DNA from: Anastrepha obliqua
Taxonomy: Eukaryota > Arthropoda > Insecta > Diptera > Tephritidae
Assembly (NCBI RefSeq): GCF_027943255.1
Contig: NC_072893.1
Span: forward strand, 117,179,784 to 117,243,783
Length of the DNA stretch: 64,000 nucleotides
Direction: 5' to 3'
Numbering within the stretch: the stretch's first letter is position 1; each line of letters opens with the position of its first letter. The translations under genes were made by a program, and so were the position numbers. Shown here in pieces: positions 45,126 through 57,115 of the stretch. The notes under the pieces are model-generated. The model searched no databases, was not told the DNA's origin, and worked only from the letters and a program-made list of their open reading frames with translations.

Positions 45126-46585
45126 AGCGGTATTTCCTCATATAACTATATAAATAATTTCATGTACAAACTATTTATTGTTAATTTGATAAGAGATATC
45201 AAGGAATAAAAAAAAACAAAATATCCATAAATCAATAGAAAAATAAATTTTAGAAAGCTACTTGGAAGATCAAGTCGTTAGCTATAAGGCAAATATGTTA
45301 AACCCACGTCCAAAGTCGAAGAAGCTCTGGTCAGACCTGGGTGCGCAAAGGAAGGTTAATAATAAATTATATTTTTTATTAAAAAATTCCGTGCTTTTGA
45401 ATATGCGTGTGGTATATTGCTTCCCAAATATTTATATTTTTTTTTTATTCCATACTCCTTTAGGAGCTTAAGGATTGAAAAAAAGTTTTCCAAACATTTC
45501 TATTTCTAGACATAAATCTCAGATCATTAAATGATTTTCCAGTTTCATTGCCGGTAGTCCTTCGCCAAGTCATCAATAGTCTGCCTCCTCTTCTCGTTCC
45601 TTGCGGATTCCAAGTCAAGGCGGCATGCGGTATTTATATTTAGCTCAATAAAATAAGTAAAAAGTTTTTTTTTTTTTGCTTTCAATCTTTTTATGAAATG
45701 CTAAATTTGGTACTCTTCGATTGCTTATTTTATTATTTTATTCAGTTTGATAGCAGTTGATGGCAAACGAAGATGTAAAAAACTTAATTGGTTTTTAATT
45801 TGTCACTAATTTCTATTTATCTCGTTTTTTATGGCAGACTTATTTCATTAAAGGAACTCAAGCAGTTTTTCAGTGAATATTTCATTCGTCATCAATTAAA
45901 TACTTATTTCATTTTCACTCATTTAATTTTTGCATTTCTGCAGTAAATTTTTGTTAATTTATTTTATTAAGTACTTGAACGTCTTTTTTATACATTTTTA
46001 TTTTTAAGCTTTACATTATTATTTTGTTTCATTATTATCATAAAATTACATATTTTTATCATTTTCTCCATCACCTAATGAAATACAAATAATTTCCAAG
46101 TTCCGCGAAGTGAGCAACACGGAAGAAATGCGTTGTAAGAAAACAGTATAAAGACAATAGCACAACAACAATATAAATGTAATAAAAAATGAAAACAACA
46201 AAAAAAACAAAACACTTTGTACATTCCTAATTTAGAGAAAGACTTTCACTCGTAAGTTTTCGTAGAAAAGAAAGAAAAAAAGAAAGATAAATTAACAAAT
46301 TTTATTCATAAAAGAAAAGACAAAGCGTAGATAAAGTGGAGAGAAAATTAACGCACGATTTAACTGGCTTGAGTTGTAAAAACAGAAATTATAAAAATAA
46401 TGCCTTAAGAGGTTTTAAACGGAAGAAAATTTGAATTAAATTTTTTTTTTTTGGTAGAAGTTCATTACATTGAGAAACTCATAGCTATTTGCACTCGGCA
46501 AGCGGCTTGCCCTATTTCAGTTGAACGGCAAATTTTGCTATAATTTCTGAATTTGAATTTGTGAGAAGTTGAGGTGGATCGTTTA
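45126..46585. other. Probable Hr4 upstream intron, nothing secure
   Basis: A 69-codon frame at 45262-45471 starts with a non-random-looking stretch (EDQVVSYKANMLNPRPKSKK) but degenerates into AT-rich sequence. It could be a scrap of a coding element. The rest is AT-rich. Confidence 0.45.
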
Positions 46586-46886
46586 TCTTTATATATAATG
46601 TTTGTCTGTATATCCTCGATGAACTCAAAAAGCTATTATAAAAATTGGTATATATTATATATGTATGTATTTTTCCACGGAGAAGGTTTGTAGAATATTC
46701 TTACTAGCCACCAGGTGGCGCTGAAGAGTAGCAACTTCTGCCCCTTTCAACCGATTTTTTCGAAATAAACAAAATCAATGAAATGGTTTAGAATGAATTG
46801 AATATTTGTGTACTGATTTTTCTTTAAAGTTATATTTTTTTTTTATTTTAGTTGTTGGCGTAGCAACGCGCGCCGGGTACAGCTAG
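46586..46886 (+). mobile_element. Small non-autonomous Helitron
   Basis: It begins TCTTTATATATAATG after an A and ends GGGTACAGCTAG before a T, the A^T target and TC...CTAG ends of insect Helitrons. Just inside the 3' end a GGCG...CGCC stem spans TAGCAACGCG. At 301 bp there is no coding capacity. Confidence 0.75.
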
Positions 46887-48419
46887 TTTTTCATATAAGA
46901 AGTGCAATTTATAAAAACTGGTTTAGATTTTTTTTGAATTTTTTTTTGCAAAGAGTATTGTGCATTTTCTTTCACGTAGCCAGCAAGTAAAAAAATTCAG
47001 AAAACTATTAAAAAAATAACGCGATTTCTTTTCATTTTCCACTTGTCTTACTAGAATCTCATGCACCGGGAATCTAATACCCAAAAACTTTCTAAAAATT
47101 CTAGTATTTTTCTAGTATGACAATTTTAATATTTAGGTGAAAAGTTTTGAATTTTTCAAAATTATGAACAAGGTGGCGCAAAATTAATCATGAATTTTAA
47201 TTTTGAATAATTTTTTACCAAACAAAAAAAACGTGATTTTCAGTGATGAAAATCTATATTTTAACATTTACGCGCTTCATTACTTGTCTATTTGTATACT
47301 GCAGCTGTCTAGTTCACAAATGTCAAATGTCAATCTGAGCACAATACCATTGGCAAAAATTATAAATCTTTCGATGGGTTGATTAATATTATTCATTCTA
47401 CGTCACCCTCTATAGAGTGTGAAGGTTAGTTTTATAAGAATTTGGTTGAAGCATGAATATTATTGAAAAATTAAAATAAATTTACAAAAATTGCAAAATA
47501 AAAATTTAACTCGAAAAATATTAATTTATTAACTTAATATTTAAAAAACAAAATCTCCATGCACCCAGTTATGCTCGCATGTGCATGTCGACTTAGCACT
47601 TTCTACCTGTTAAGCACTGAATTGCTGAGTTCTAAGGCAATATTGAAACCATTAGTCATTCATTGTCTTAGCTCAGGAACCCACTTTAGTTAGAACTTGA
47701 ATACAAATATTATATTTTTCTATTAAAGGTCGTGATTTATTAACCTAAAATCAAACCCTGCTAAAGTCAGATAAGTTGTTTTGTCAAAAGTCAGCAGTTG
47801 GGTATGTGTGTACGCGACTATAATGAATTGAATGAGTCGGAAGTGTCTGTTTAAACTGTGATGCCATAACTAGCTATAATTTTTCAATGAATGAACACAT
47901 AATAAACGTATTTGCAATATGCCATCGATTAATTAACGAAATATAAAGAGACAGACATAAAACGAGAAGCAAAAGTAGTTATTCTTCTTATTTCATACAT
48001 GAAAACAAGTTGCGTATACGCACATATAAGTATGAGGATATTTATCGTATTTAGTTCTTATCTGAATTACGAATTTTTTTTTAATATGCAGAAATGCTTT
48101 AAAGGCTCTAAGTTGCTTTCAGCATTTGCAAGAATTTCAGTTAACTGATGATTTGGAGTGAGAGCAAGAAAACCCCTTTTTTTCTGCCGCGCGTTAGAGT
48201 TTTAATTTTATTATTTTTTATTAACGATTTATGGACTTTCTTAAGAGTGCAATTGCACCTAAAGTAACTAGCGTAGAGTAGAGCACCGAGAGTAAAGTTT
48301 TAAATAAAAATGCAATGTTATCTATTTTATTTAATAGAAATATAATAAAAGTGTTACAAATAAATTTTTCTTGAATGTAAATTATTTGCAATTTTCTTCA
48401 AAATAATATAAAAGAAAAT
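46887..48419. other. Probable Hr4 upstream intron, nothing recognised
   Basis: AT-rich unique sequence. Confidence 0.5.
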
Positions 48420-49860
48420 AAGGGCACAGTATATTTTTTGGTACATCGGTTTTTGCAAAAAGCAAGGTGAAAATTAAAATAAAAACACAATTAAAAAACT
48501 TTAAAATTAAATTAAAACAGTTAAAATTAAAAAACCTAAACAAAATGTTTTGAAAACAAAAAAAATTCCATTTTATTTTAAAATAAATTATAAAATTAAA
48601 AAAAAAAATAAAAAAAAATTTTTCAAAAACAAAAAGTTCCAAATTTACAAAAAAAAGTTTAGAAAAAAAAAAAACAAGTTTCGAAAGTAAAAAACAAGCT
48701 CAAAATTTCGAAAAAATTCAAAATTAAACAAAAGAGTTCCCAATTTACAAAAAAAAGTTTGGAAATTAAAAAAACAAGTTTGGACATCAAAAAAGAAGAT
48801 CAAAATTAGTCAAGTTTGGAAATTAAAAAAGTTCGAAATTCCCGAAACAAAAACCCAAATTTAAAAATCAAAAAGTTCCATATTTACAAGAAAAAGTTGG
48901 GAAATTATAAAACAAATTTGGTAATTAAAAAAACAAGTTTAAAATTAAGAATTTAACATTAAAAAAATTTAAAATTAAAAAAAAAAAATTTTTGGAAATT
49001 AAAAACATTCATGTTAAAAAAAATCTAAATTAAACAAAAAAGTTTTCAAAAACGAAAAGTTCCTAATTTACAAAACAAAGTTTCGAAATTAAAAAAAGTT
49101 TGCAACTGAAACAAAGTTCAAATTAAAAACAAGTTTTCAAAAACAAAAAGTTCCCTATAAAAAAACTTTAGAAATTAAAAAATAAGTTTGGAAATTAAAA
49201 AACAAGTTTAAAATTGAAAAAGTTCAAAGTTTCAAAAAAAAAAATTATAAAACAGATTTGGTAATTAAAAAATAAATTTAATTTAAGAGTTTGACATTAA
49301 AAAAATTTAAAATTAACAAAAAATGTTCAAAAAAAAATTTTTGGAAATTAAAAACGTTCAGGTTTTAAAAAAAAATTCAAAATTAAACAAAAAAGTTTTC
49401 AAAAACGAAAAGTTCCCAATTTACAAAACAAAGTTTCGAAATTAAAAAAAATTTGGAACTGAAACAAAGTTCAAATTAAAAAAAAGTTTTCAAAAACAAA
49501 AAGTTCCCAATTAAAAAAAACTTTAGAAAGTAAAAAATAAGTTTGGAAATTAAAAAACAAGTTTAAAATTAAAAAAGTTTAAAATTTCCAAAAAAAAAAA
49601 ACACAATAAAAAAAAATTTCTAAAACCAAAAAGTTGAATATTTACAAAAAAATTAAAAACAAATTTGGTAATTAAAAAACAAGTTTAAAATTAAGAGTCC
49701 AAAATTTTCAAAAAAAAAAATTTTTTCAGTAAACCAAAGGGTTTTCAAAAACAAAATACTCACTATTTTCAGAAAAAAAGTCCAAAATTGAAAAATAAGG
49801 AAGGTTCAAATTAAAAAAATATTAATATTAAAAAAAAAGAAAACCTTCGAAAATTGTATA
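48420..49860. repeat. A-rich degenerate tandem array
   Basis: Blocks such as AGTTTGGAAATTAAAAAACA, AGTTTAAAATTAA, TTTTCAAAAACAAAAAGTTC and CCAATTTACAAAA recur dozens of times in shuffled order. Two larger sections (about 49000-49240 and 49350-49600) are clear duplicates of each other. Confidence 0.82.
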
Positions 49861-50870
49861 TCCAGAAAAATATGTAATAAATCCTCCAAAAAATGATCCG
49901 TGACACCATGCAGAGTGTAGGCATTTCCTTAATTAACTTCATGCCATTGATTTCATTTCTGTATTATTTAGCCTTCAGAATTTTTTATTTAATCTACCTG
50001 CTAGTCAAAAATAATGAATGACAGACTTCATATAGCATAGATGGTGTTTTTTTTATATGAGACTACGCTCCTGCTTTTGGATGGGTTTACTAGGGATTCT
50101 ATGAAATTTCTCGTGCAATATGAAATGAATCGAAAAAACCAAAAAAATTGATAAAGTGTCTTTTAAAATAAATTTTTGAAAACAATATTCTATGAAGGAA
50201 AATATTTCATTTATAAAATAAAAAATTATTTCATTTTGCTGTATTTCAATTTTATTTTATTATCCAAAAAAAAAAAAAATCTAAATCATGTTTTTAGGGA
50301 CAAGTTGGTAATTTTTCAAATAAATTTGTTATTTAGTTTGTTTTTACTTTATTTGGTTTTTATATTTTTCCTACAAGCTGTGTTTTCAAAGCATATTCTG
50401 TTTTAAAACAAATAGGTAATTTTTAAAAGAAATTTATTTAATTTTATTTTAGTTTCTTATTTGGTGAAAAACAAATCGAAAAAAAATTTCCAAAACGGTT
50501 TTTCAAATTATTCTTTAAGGTGCATTTGTTTAAAAAACAGAGCTGATTTTTATTTTTTTATTTTATTTAAATTTATTTTGTTTTATTTTTTTATTTCTTG
50601 TGAAAAAGAGAAGTGATAAAAGTGTTTTGAAAAATGTATTTTAAATTATTTTATTTTAAGTTCCTATTTATTAAGTTTCCTAAACCGGTTTTGCAAATTA
50701 TTCTTTGAAGTACATTTTTTCAAAAAGGTTTTTGAAACTAATACATTATTTTTATTTTTATTTTTATTTATTTTATTTTATTTTGTTTTATGTTATTTTA
50801 TTTTATTTTTTTATATTTTTTTTTAATTTTATTTTACTTTACTTTATTTTACAATACTTTATTTTACCTT
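49861..50870. other. AT-rich flank of the ATTTT array
   Basis: Loose TTTATTTTATTT sequence leading into the perfect array; no gene. Confidence 0.6.
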
Positions 50871-51180
50871 ATTTTATTTTATTTTATTTTATTTTATTTT
50901 ATTTTATTTTATTTTATTTTATTTTATTTTATTTTATTTTATTTTATTTTATTTTATTTTATTTTATTTTATTTTATTTTATTTTATTTTATTTTATTTT
51001 ATTTTATTTTATTTTATTTTATTTTATTTTATTTTATTTTATTTTATTTTATTTTATTTTATTTTATTTTATTTTATTTTATTTTATTTTATTTTATTTT
51101 ATTTTATTTTATTTTATTTTATTTTATTTTATTTTATTTTATTTTATTTTATTTTATTTTATTTTATTTTATTTTATTTT
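50871..51180. repeat. Perfect (ATTTT)62 microsatellite
   Basis: There are 310 nt of uninterrupted ATTTT on the plus strand. It is the reverse complement type of the (ATAAA)64 array at 28631-28950. The YFILF frames here are artefacts. Confidence 0.97.
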
Positions 51181-53474
51181 ATTTTATTACATTATATATT
51201 ATTTGTTTGATAGTTTTTTATTTAATTAATTTTTTTCACTTTATTTTACTCCACTTATTTTTTTCTATATTTTCTTTTATTTATTTTTTTTATATTTTCT
51301 TCAACGTCTTCATTTTTTCAAAATAATGTTTTTATTATATTTTTTCATTATTTTCGCCACTCCTCGACATTTGTAACATAAAAATTAGTTTTGTGAATCA
51401 TAATCAATTCTGTGAATTTTCTAGTTGTTGCAGATCTGGCAGAAATTGCTCGATTGCAGTCTTGTTGTCTTTGCAGAAGGCACTCCGCAAATTACTGACT
51501 CACGCGTCAACGCGTGCTTATTAATTCATTAATAATAACAGTAAAAAATGAATGGCATTTACATATACTACACACACATATTTCTGAAAATACCGACTAA
51601 CTAAAATTTTTGAATATTTTAAACCGTTTGTTGTATGAACTTCGCAGAACCACGCAACTCCACTCCACACTACCCACATCTGCCATCTCACTCCCACTAA
51701 CTACGCAAATATTTCCTTTGCATACCGTTTGAGTTAAACATATTTTGTCTGACTTATTTGGCAACTTTGAAGTTAGTATCTATAGTTTGCGTTGTTTTTG
51801 TTTATATTTTTTTTGTTTATGATTTTTGTGCCGTTGGCAGTTGACGAATTTGCTCATTGTCAAGGTTTTGCTGGCCACTTTTGCATATTTCAAGCACTTT
51901 GTTGCTGCAAATAGCTTTAAAAAAAATTCGAAAAAATTTCGACAGTTTACTAGCTGATTTTTTTTCGTTTTGCAATTCAATTTTGACTAATCATTAATGT
52001 TAAATGCAAATGGGCATGAAAAAATGCGCGCAAAACGAGTTTGTTGTTTGAGTCTTTTGTTGTGCGCCAATTGACTTTGTTTGGTGTTGTGCTATTTTTT
52101 GTTGTTGTTGTTTTGTGTGTTTTTGCAAACAATATAGTAAAACAGCTGTTACTTTTATAGCGAGGGTTTTGATTATTTTAATTTATTTCGCTATTTTTAT
52201 TTTTATTTTTTGTTTTTCTGCTGTTTATTAGATTTATACTCTTAGACATTTGCACGCTTGCCCCAATCAGCGGCGCACGCGTCTTTGACGAATTTGCACG
52301 TTGCGGAAGACGTTACTGATTTTGAAGGTAAATTTTGTTTTTGGTTATACTTCTTGTGTTTTGTTCTTTTTCTAAGCTGAAGTAAATAAAGGAAATAAAT
52401 GAATTAGTATTTGTTTTTTTCAAGGTGCACGCTGACGTGATGTGCGTCGGTTAGTTAGGCCTTTGACGAAATAAATTTAAAAGAAGTTTGTGAAAAATAA
52501 AAATAAAAACTAATTAAAATAAATAGTGAGGTGGAGTTTTAGTTAGACTAAGCATTTAAGGTTGAGGTAGCGTAAATGGGAAAGCCCATATTCTCACGCT
52601 GATTAATTGATTGCTGATTGTGAGAGGACAGGATAGGATGTGTGAGTCTCAGAAGGAGGCACATCGGCCTGATCTATAATTCACCATTTACTATCCTAAG
52701 TATAGATGAAATAGAAAATTTTCTCCCAACTTTTACCCCAATTATCTCTGGTATCTGCACAAATTAAAGGCGTTGCTACAAATAGTTAAGTACCCGCACT
52801 CGTTGCTCTCGCTTTTCGCAGAGGAACTGACAAATCGAGAAAGAGTGCTTAATTGGGTTGTAACCAATGTTGCCAGATTCACTGTTTTAACTATGAATTA
52901 CAGTTTTTCGACAAATTTACAATTTTCTTCAATTACCTCATAGCCCAAATTACATTTTCGGTAAATATCAGATTTGATGGAATAAATGAAAATATCTTTC
53001 ACCGATAGACGTTTAACAAATTCATTCAACAAAAAAAATTGCAGGCAGTTGATAATGTATCACACGAATTAAGTCAATTGAAATTTGCTAAAGTAGAGTT
53101 AACTTCTGATATTGACATTCAGATATTTTTAGAGTAAATTTTCGTTTTCGCTCTTTCACTCTTTCGAAGCCGAATGGTTTCAGCTATGCTGTGGATTCAG
53201 TTGCCATAGCAATTGTGGCGAGAAATTTTTTTTTCAAATCAATTTTATTTACTTATTTATTTATTAGTGTCTAACAAAATTCAGAATAGACATTTAAGAT
53301 ATAAATTCAGTATAAATACAAATTTCCAATATTTAATATTAAAGAGTGTAGTAAAATTAGATTATCAACATAAGAAACCATTAAATTGCTAAAAATATAT
53401 ACAAGTTATAATTGAATTTTAACGAAATTAATAATTATAAAACTAAAATAAGGAGGTACTATTTTGATTTCTTA
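51181..53474. other. Probable Hr4 upstream intron, nothing recognised
   Basis: Mostly unique AT-rich sequence. A CCAATGTTGCCAGATT word at 52864-52879 is noted in the findings. Confidence 0.5.
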
Positions 53475-54570
53475 CACAGAAAATAATTTTTTAATTGCAT
53501 TTGGAATACTTGTTTGACCTAGAAAGGTCCAAATCCAAAAAGGTTGAGAAACAATTAAGGTCAGACAACGTTCAAACGAGTGGCGCATTGGCACTATATA
53601 ATGTCCTACCAAAGCCAACGCGAAAAATCTTGCAACGGCGAAAATTTCTGCAAGGAACATTAAACTGTAGAGGACCGGGCAGTCAATTTTGCCGTTAATG
53701 AGATCAAAGATAAATGATACTGCCTGAAAAGCTTCTCTGTCACTTAATGGAAAGAGACTAATGAAACGACAGCGGGATTCGTATGATGATTTCGGGTCTG
53801 AGAAATTGAGTGAATATAGTGCGAAACGCACACAAATTTTGTAACCCTCTCCACTCGGTTTTTGCGGACTGCATGAATAGGTCTCCAAATAAAAGCAGCA
53901 TAATCTTAATTGGACCGAACAAACGCAGAATATATAATCTTAAGAGTATATGTGGGCCAGGGAAGTGCGCTGAGTGACGAAGCGAGCATAGCAAGTAAAT
54001 TGAAAACGGCATAATTTAAATGCGTGATAAAATTAGGCTTTGTATCAAAGAAAACCCCTAAGTCTTTTATCACATCGGACGATACAAGATATGTATAATT
54101 AATATGATAAGAGGTGTTAAGGGGGTTTTGAAGCTTAGAAAAAGTGATTTTATGACATTTTTCACTATTAAGAAATGATGATTTATAAGGCAACAGGAAA
54201 ATAAATTATTCAACGCGGACTGTAGGACGGCTGAATAACGAGAATTTTTTATTTCAGCATACACTTTTAGGTCATCAGCATAGAGAAGAAAATTAGCAAA
54301 GTAAAAACACGAACAAATATCATTAATAAACAAAACAAATAACAAAGGTCCTAAAATACTACCCTGAGATACACCAGAGGTAACGATGAACTGTTTCAAA
54401 TAAACTCCATCGATAACTACAGTACTGCATCTCTTTATTAAGTAGGATCGAATTCAATCAAGAAAAGTTGAATGAAACCCGAGACAAGCCAATTTAGTTA
54501 CTAAAATCGTTTGGGAGATTTTATCAAAGGCTTTAGATAAATCCGTCTCAGTTTTGGAAACCATTCTGGA
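53475..54570 (-). mobile_element. Jockey-like LINE fragment, reverse transcriptase domain
   Basis: Minus-strand pieces in order are TDLSKAFDKISQTIL, SGVSQGSILGPLLF, the catalytic FLLYADDLKVY, YTLKIIYSAFVRSN and, near the end, LINGKIDCPVL and IPNAIKKLF. This is the reverse-transcriptase core and C-terminus of a jockey/CR1-type element. The frame is interrupted by at least three shifts or stops and the endonuclease part is missing. It lies in the same orientation as Hr4. Confidence 0.88.
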
Positions 54571-54758
54571 AGCCATTCTGCGTGGCAATCTTCAGAAAAA
54601 ACGGATAAGTTAGATAATGTAGATTTTACCACACAAAAAAAATATCCTTAAAATTATGCTTGAAATTACACTTAATTTGAGGTAGCGACTTAAACGTATG
54701 AAAAAATTAACAACGCAATTTAGAAAAAATAACGAAACTGAATTTTATTAAAAGAGAA

Positions 54759-55392
54759 TGTGAGGTAAATGTTTCAGTTTATAAAAACTGTTTGGTTTAC
54801 AACTTAAGCTGTTGTTTTTATTCTATTTTAAATAATTTTTTTTTATTAAAAAATTTAAAATTTAAAATTTTAAATAAAAAAAATAAATGTTTAAACTAAA
54901 TTAAATTTTTTTTATTAGAATAATTTAAATTTTTTATTTGAAATTTTTAAATTTAAATTTTTTATTAATTTTTTTTATTAGAATAATTTAAATTTTTTAT
55001 TTGAAATTTTTAAATTTAAATTTTTTATTAATTTTTTTTTATTAGAATAATTTAAATTTTTTATTTAAAATTTTTAAATTTAAATTTTTTATTAGAATAA
55101 TTTGAATTTTTTATTTAAAATTTTTAAATTTAAATTTTTTATTAAAAAATTTTATTAAAAAATTATTATTATTTTTTTTTTATTAAAAAATTTAAATTTA
55201 AAAATTTTAAATAAAAAATTAAAATTATTCTAATAAAAAAATTTAATTTAGTTTAAACATTTATTTTTTTTATTTAAAGTTTTAAAATTTAAAAAAAAAT
55301 TTATTTAAAATTTATTTATTTAAAATAAAATAAAAACAACAGCTTAAGTTGTAAACCAAACAGTTTTTATAAACTGAAACATTTACCTCACA
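54759..55392. repeat. 634-bp foldback element
   Basis: The outer 64 bp (starting TGTGAGGTAAATGTTTCAG) are perfectly matched by the complement at the other end. Near-perfect pairing continues for most of about 300 bp per arm. The middle (about 54900-55140) is a tandem AT repeat built on TTATTAGAATAATTTAAATT. No target duplication was seen. Confidence 0.92.
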
Positions 55393-56574
55393 AATACAAA
55401 TAACAAAAATTAAAATAAATTTTTTTTTATTAGAAAATGTAAATTTTATAATAATTTTTTTTTTTTCATTTTAAAGGTAACAGCTCATTCGTCAAAAATA
55501 CAGTTTGTTTTGCAATTCACAATTTTCGACAAACAAAATAATTTAAATCTGGCAACACTGGTTTGAAATTCATATTAGGGGTGCGTTTGTTTATTTTTTA
55601 TGGCTTTTTATTATTCGGCTGGTGCCCAGTTCGATTTCCACTCTGGCTAAGAAACAGTAATGAGAGAACAGATTTTTTCTACTACTAAATACCTCTCGTG
55701 AAGCAGAAGCTATCCTCCAACCATGAAAAAGTTTATCTTAGAAACCATTTCCAGCATAACTAGACTTACTATGTAACTCACGAAAGCAGATATGTATATC
55801 AGTGATTTCAATAGTGTGGTCGATTAAAATTTCCATTAAGAAATAGTCTTTATTTGACTTTACTTTTAATTTTTTATACAGAGGAGAAGTTGAAAATGCC
55901 GCTGAGAAGGTACTAGAACCAAAAATTATCAAATGCCGAGCGATATATAAAATATCGTGAAACTGTAGAAAAGAATGAAACAGTAATAAAGAATCATCTA
56001 CTTATACTCGAAGTAAAAAAATATCATGAAACTGTTGCAATTAATACCCCTCAAACTGATAGTACGTCACCCACTACTAATTGAAGTAAAATATATCACG
56101 AGAAATTAAATAAAAGCATAGGAAAGATGGTGTTTAGCGTCGAATGAACAAAAACATGTATAATCATCAAAAGATCGGTTGAAAGTAAATGAAAAGAAGT
56201 TATAAATTTTACTTGCTTCAAAATAATGACAAATGGGACTTTTTTTTGGATTTATCTCTGAATTTCTTATGTATCTGATATTTGAGAATGTTCAACTATC
56301 AAAAAAAAATTGAAAACTTTTAATGACGATTAAAGCAGTGACGATTAAAGCGATAACGAAAATACGAATATAAGTTTTAAAACATTCAAACATATTGTAA
56401 CACCCTTCAGATTTTATAATAAAAATTAAATAAAATAAGACAAATTTCTCAGTCTTCGAAGTCTTTTAAAATTTATGGAATAATAGCATGCAAAATCGTT
56501 TTCAATGATAAGGTTTATTGTGTGTTCGTAGAGACTGTAGAGTTTTTCGTACTAAAATTGAATAGAGTGTAAAG
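55393..56574. other. Probable Hr4 upstream intron, nothing recognised
   Basis: AT-rich. It includes an inverted match (AAATCTGGCAACACTGG, 55545-55561) to the word at 52864. Confidence 0.5.
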
Positions 56575-57115
56575 CTGGTTGGTTGGTTGGTTGGTTTAAG
56601 GGTGACCCCGCATCGGAGTACCACATAGACCGCAAGTTGGGTCCGTTGTGTTGCCCTAGAGCACATTATTTTAAATGATTTCCCCACCTAACCGAGATTT
56701 TTATTGTGGATTTTGATCAAAGATATTAATTCGTTTCGAAAATTTGATGAGAGATTCGATTTTCAGGTCCGAGAGTACTGAAAGATTGTCAATTGTTGGA
56801 GAGCCTAGAAGAGCGAGTCGACTTCTGGCTAGACCCGGACAACTGCACAGCAAATGTCTGCTCGATACTTCCTCATCTTCGTCCTCGCAGTATCTGCACA
56901 GGTCGTTCTGAGGAACCCCGAGCCGACGTGCGTGAGTGCCCAAAAGGCAGTGGCCGGTGATAAGAGATATTATATGCCTTAGCTCGTGTTTCGAAAGACT
57001 TATAAGGGTTTTGTCTGTTTCAGATTGTAGGATGGCCAGATTTGTCTGGTCGTAACGCAAGTAGTTTCCACTCGCCACCTCCGATCAGCAATGCTGTGAC
57101 TCAGCAAGCTGGTTA
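56575..57115 (-). mobile_element. 3' end of an R1/I-type LINE with RNase H-terminal domain
   Basis: A 125-codon open frame (57078-56701) reads HELRHIISLITGHCLLGTHA, RRLGVPQNDLCRYCEDEDEE and RHLLCSCPGLARSRLALLGS, the canonical TGH-H-C-C-H-C tail of LINE ORF2. It is followed by a short 3' UTR that ends in (AACC)n on the element strand (plus 56578-56596, GGTT repeats). The copy is 5'-truncated but unbroken over this part, so it is younger than its neighbours. Confidence 0.85.

Noticed and set aside
50705..51326. 174- and 178-codon YFILF frames
   Set aside because: Translation of the (ATTTT)n array; a 5-nt unit keeps frames open by having no stop in its 15-nt cycle.
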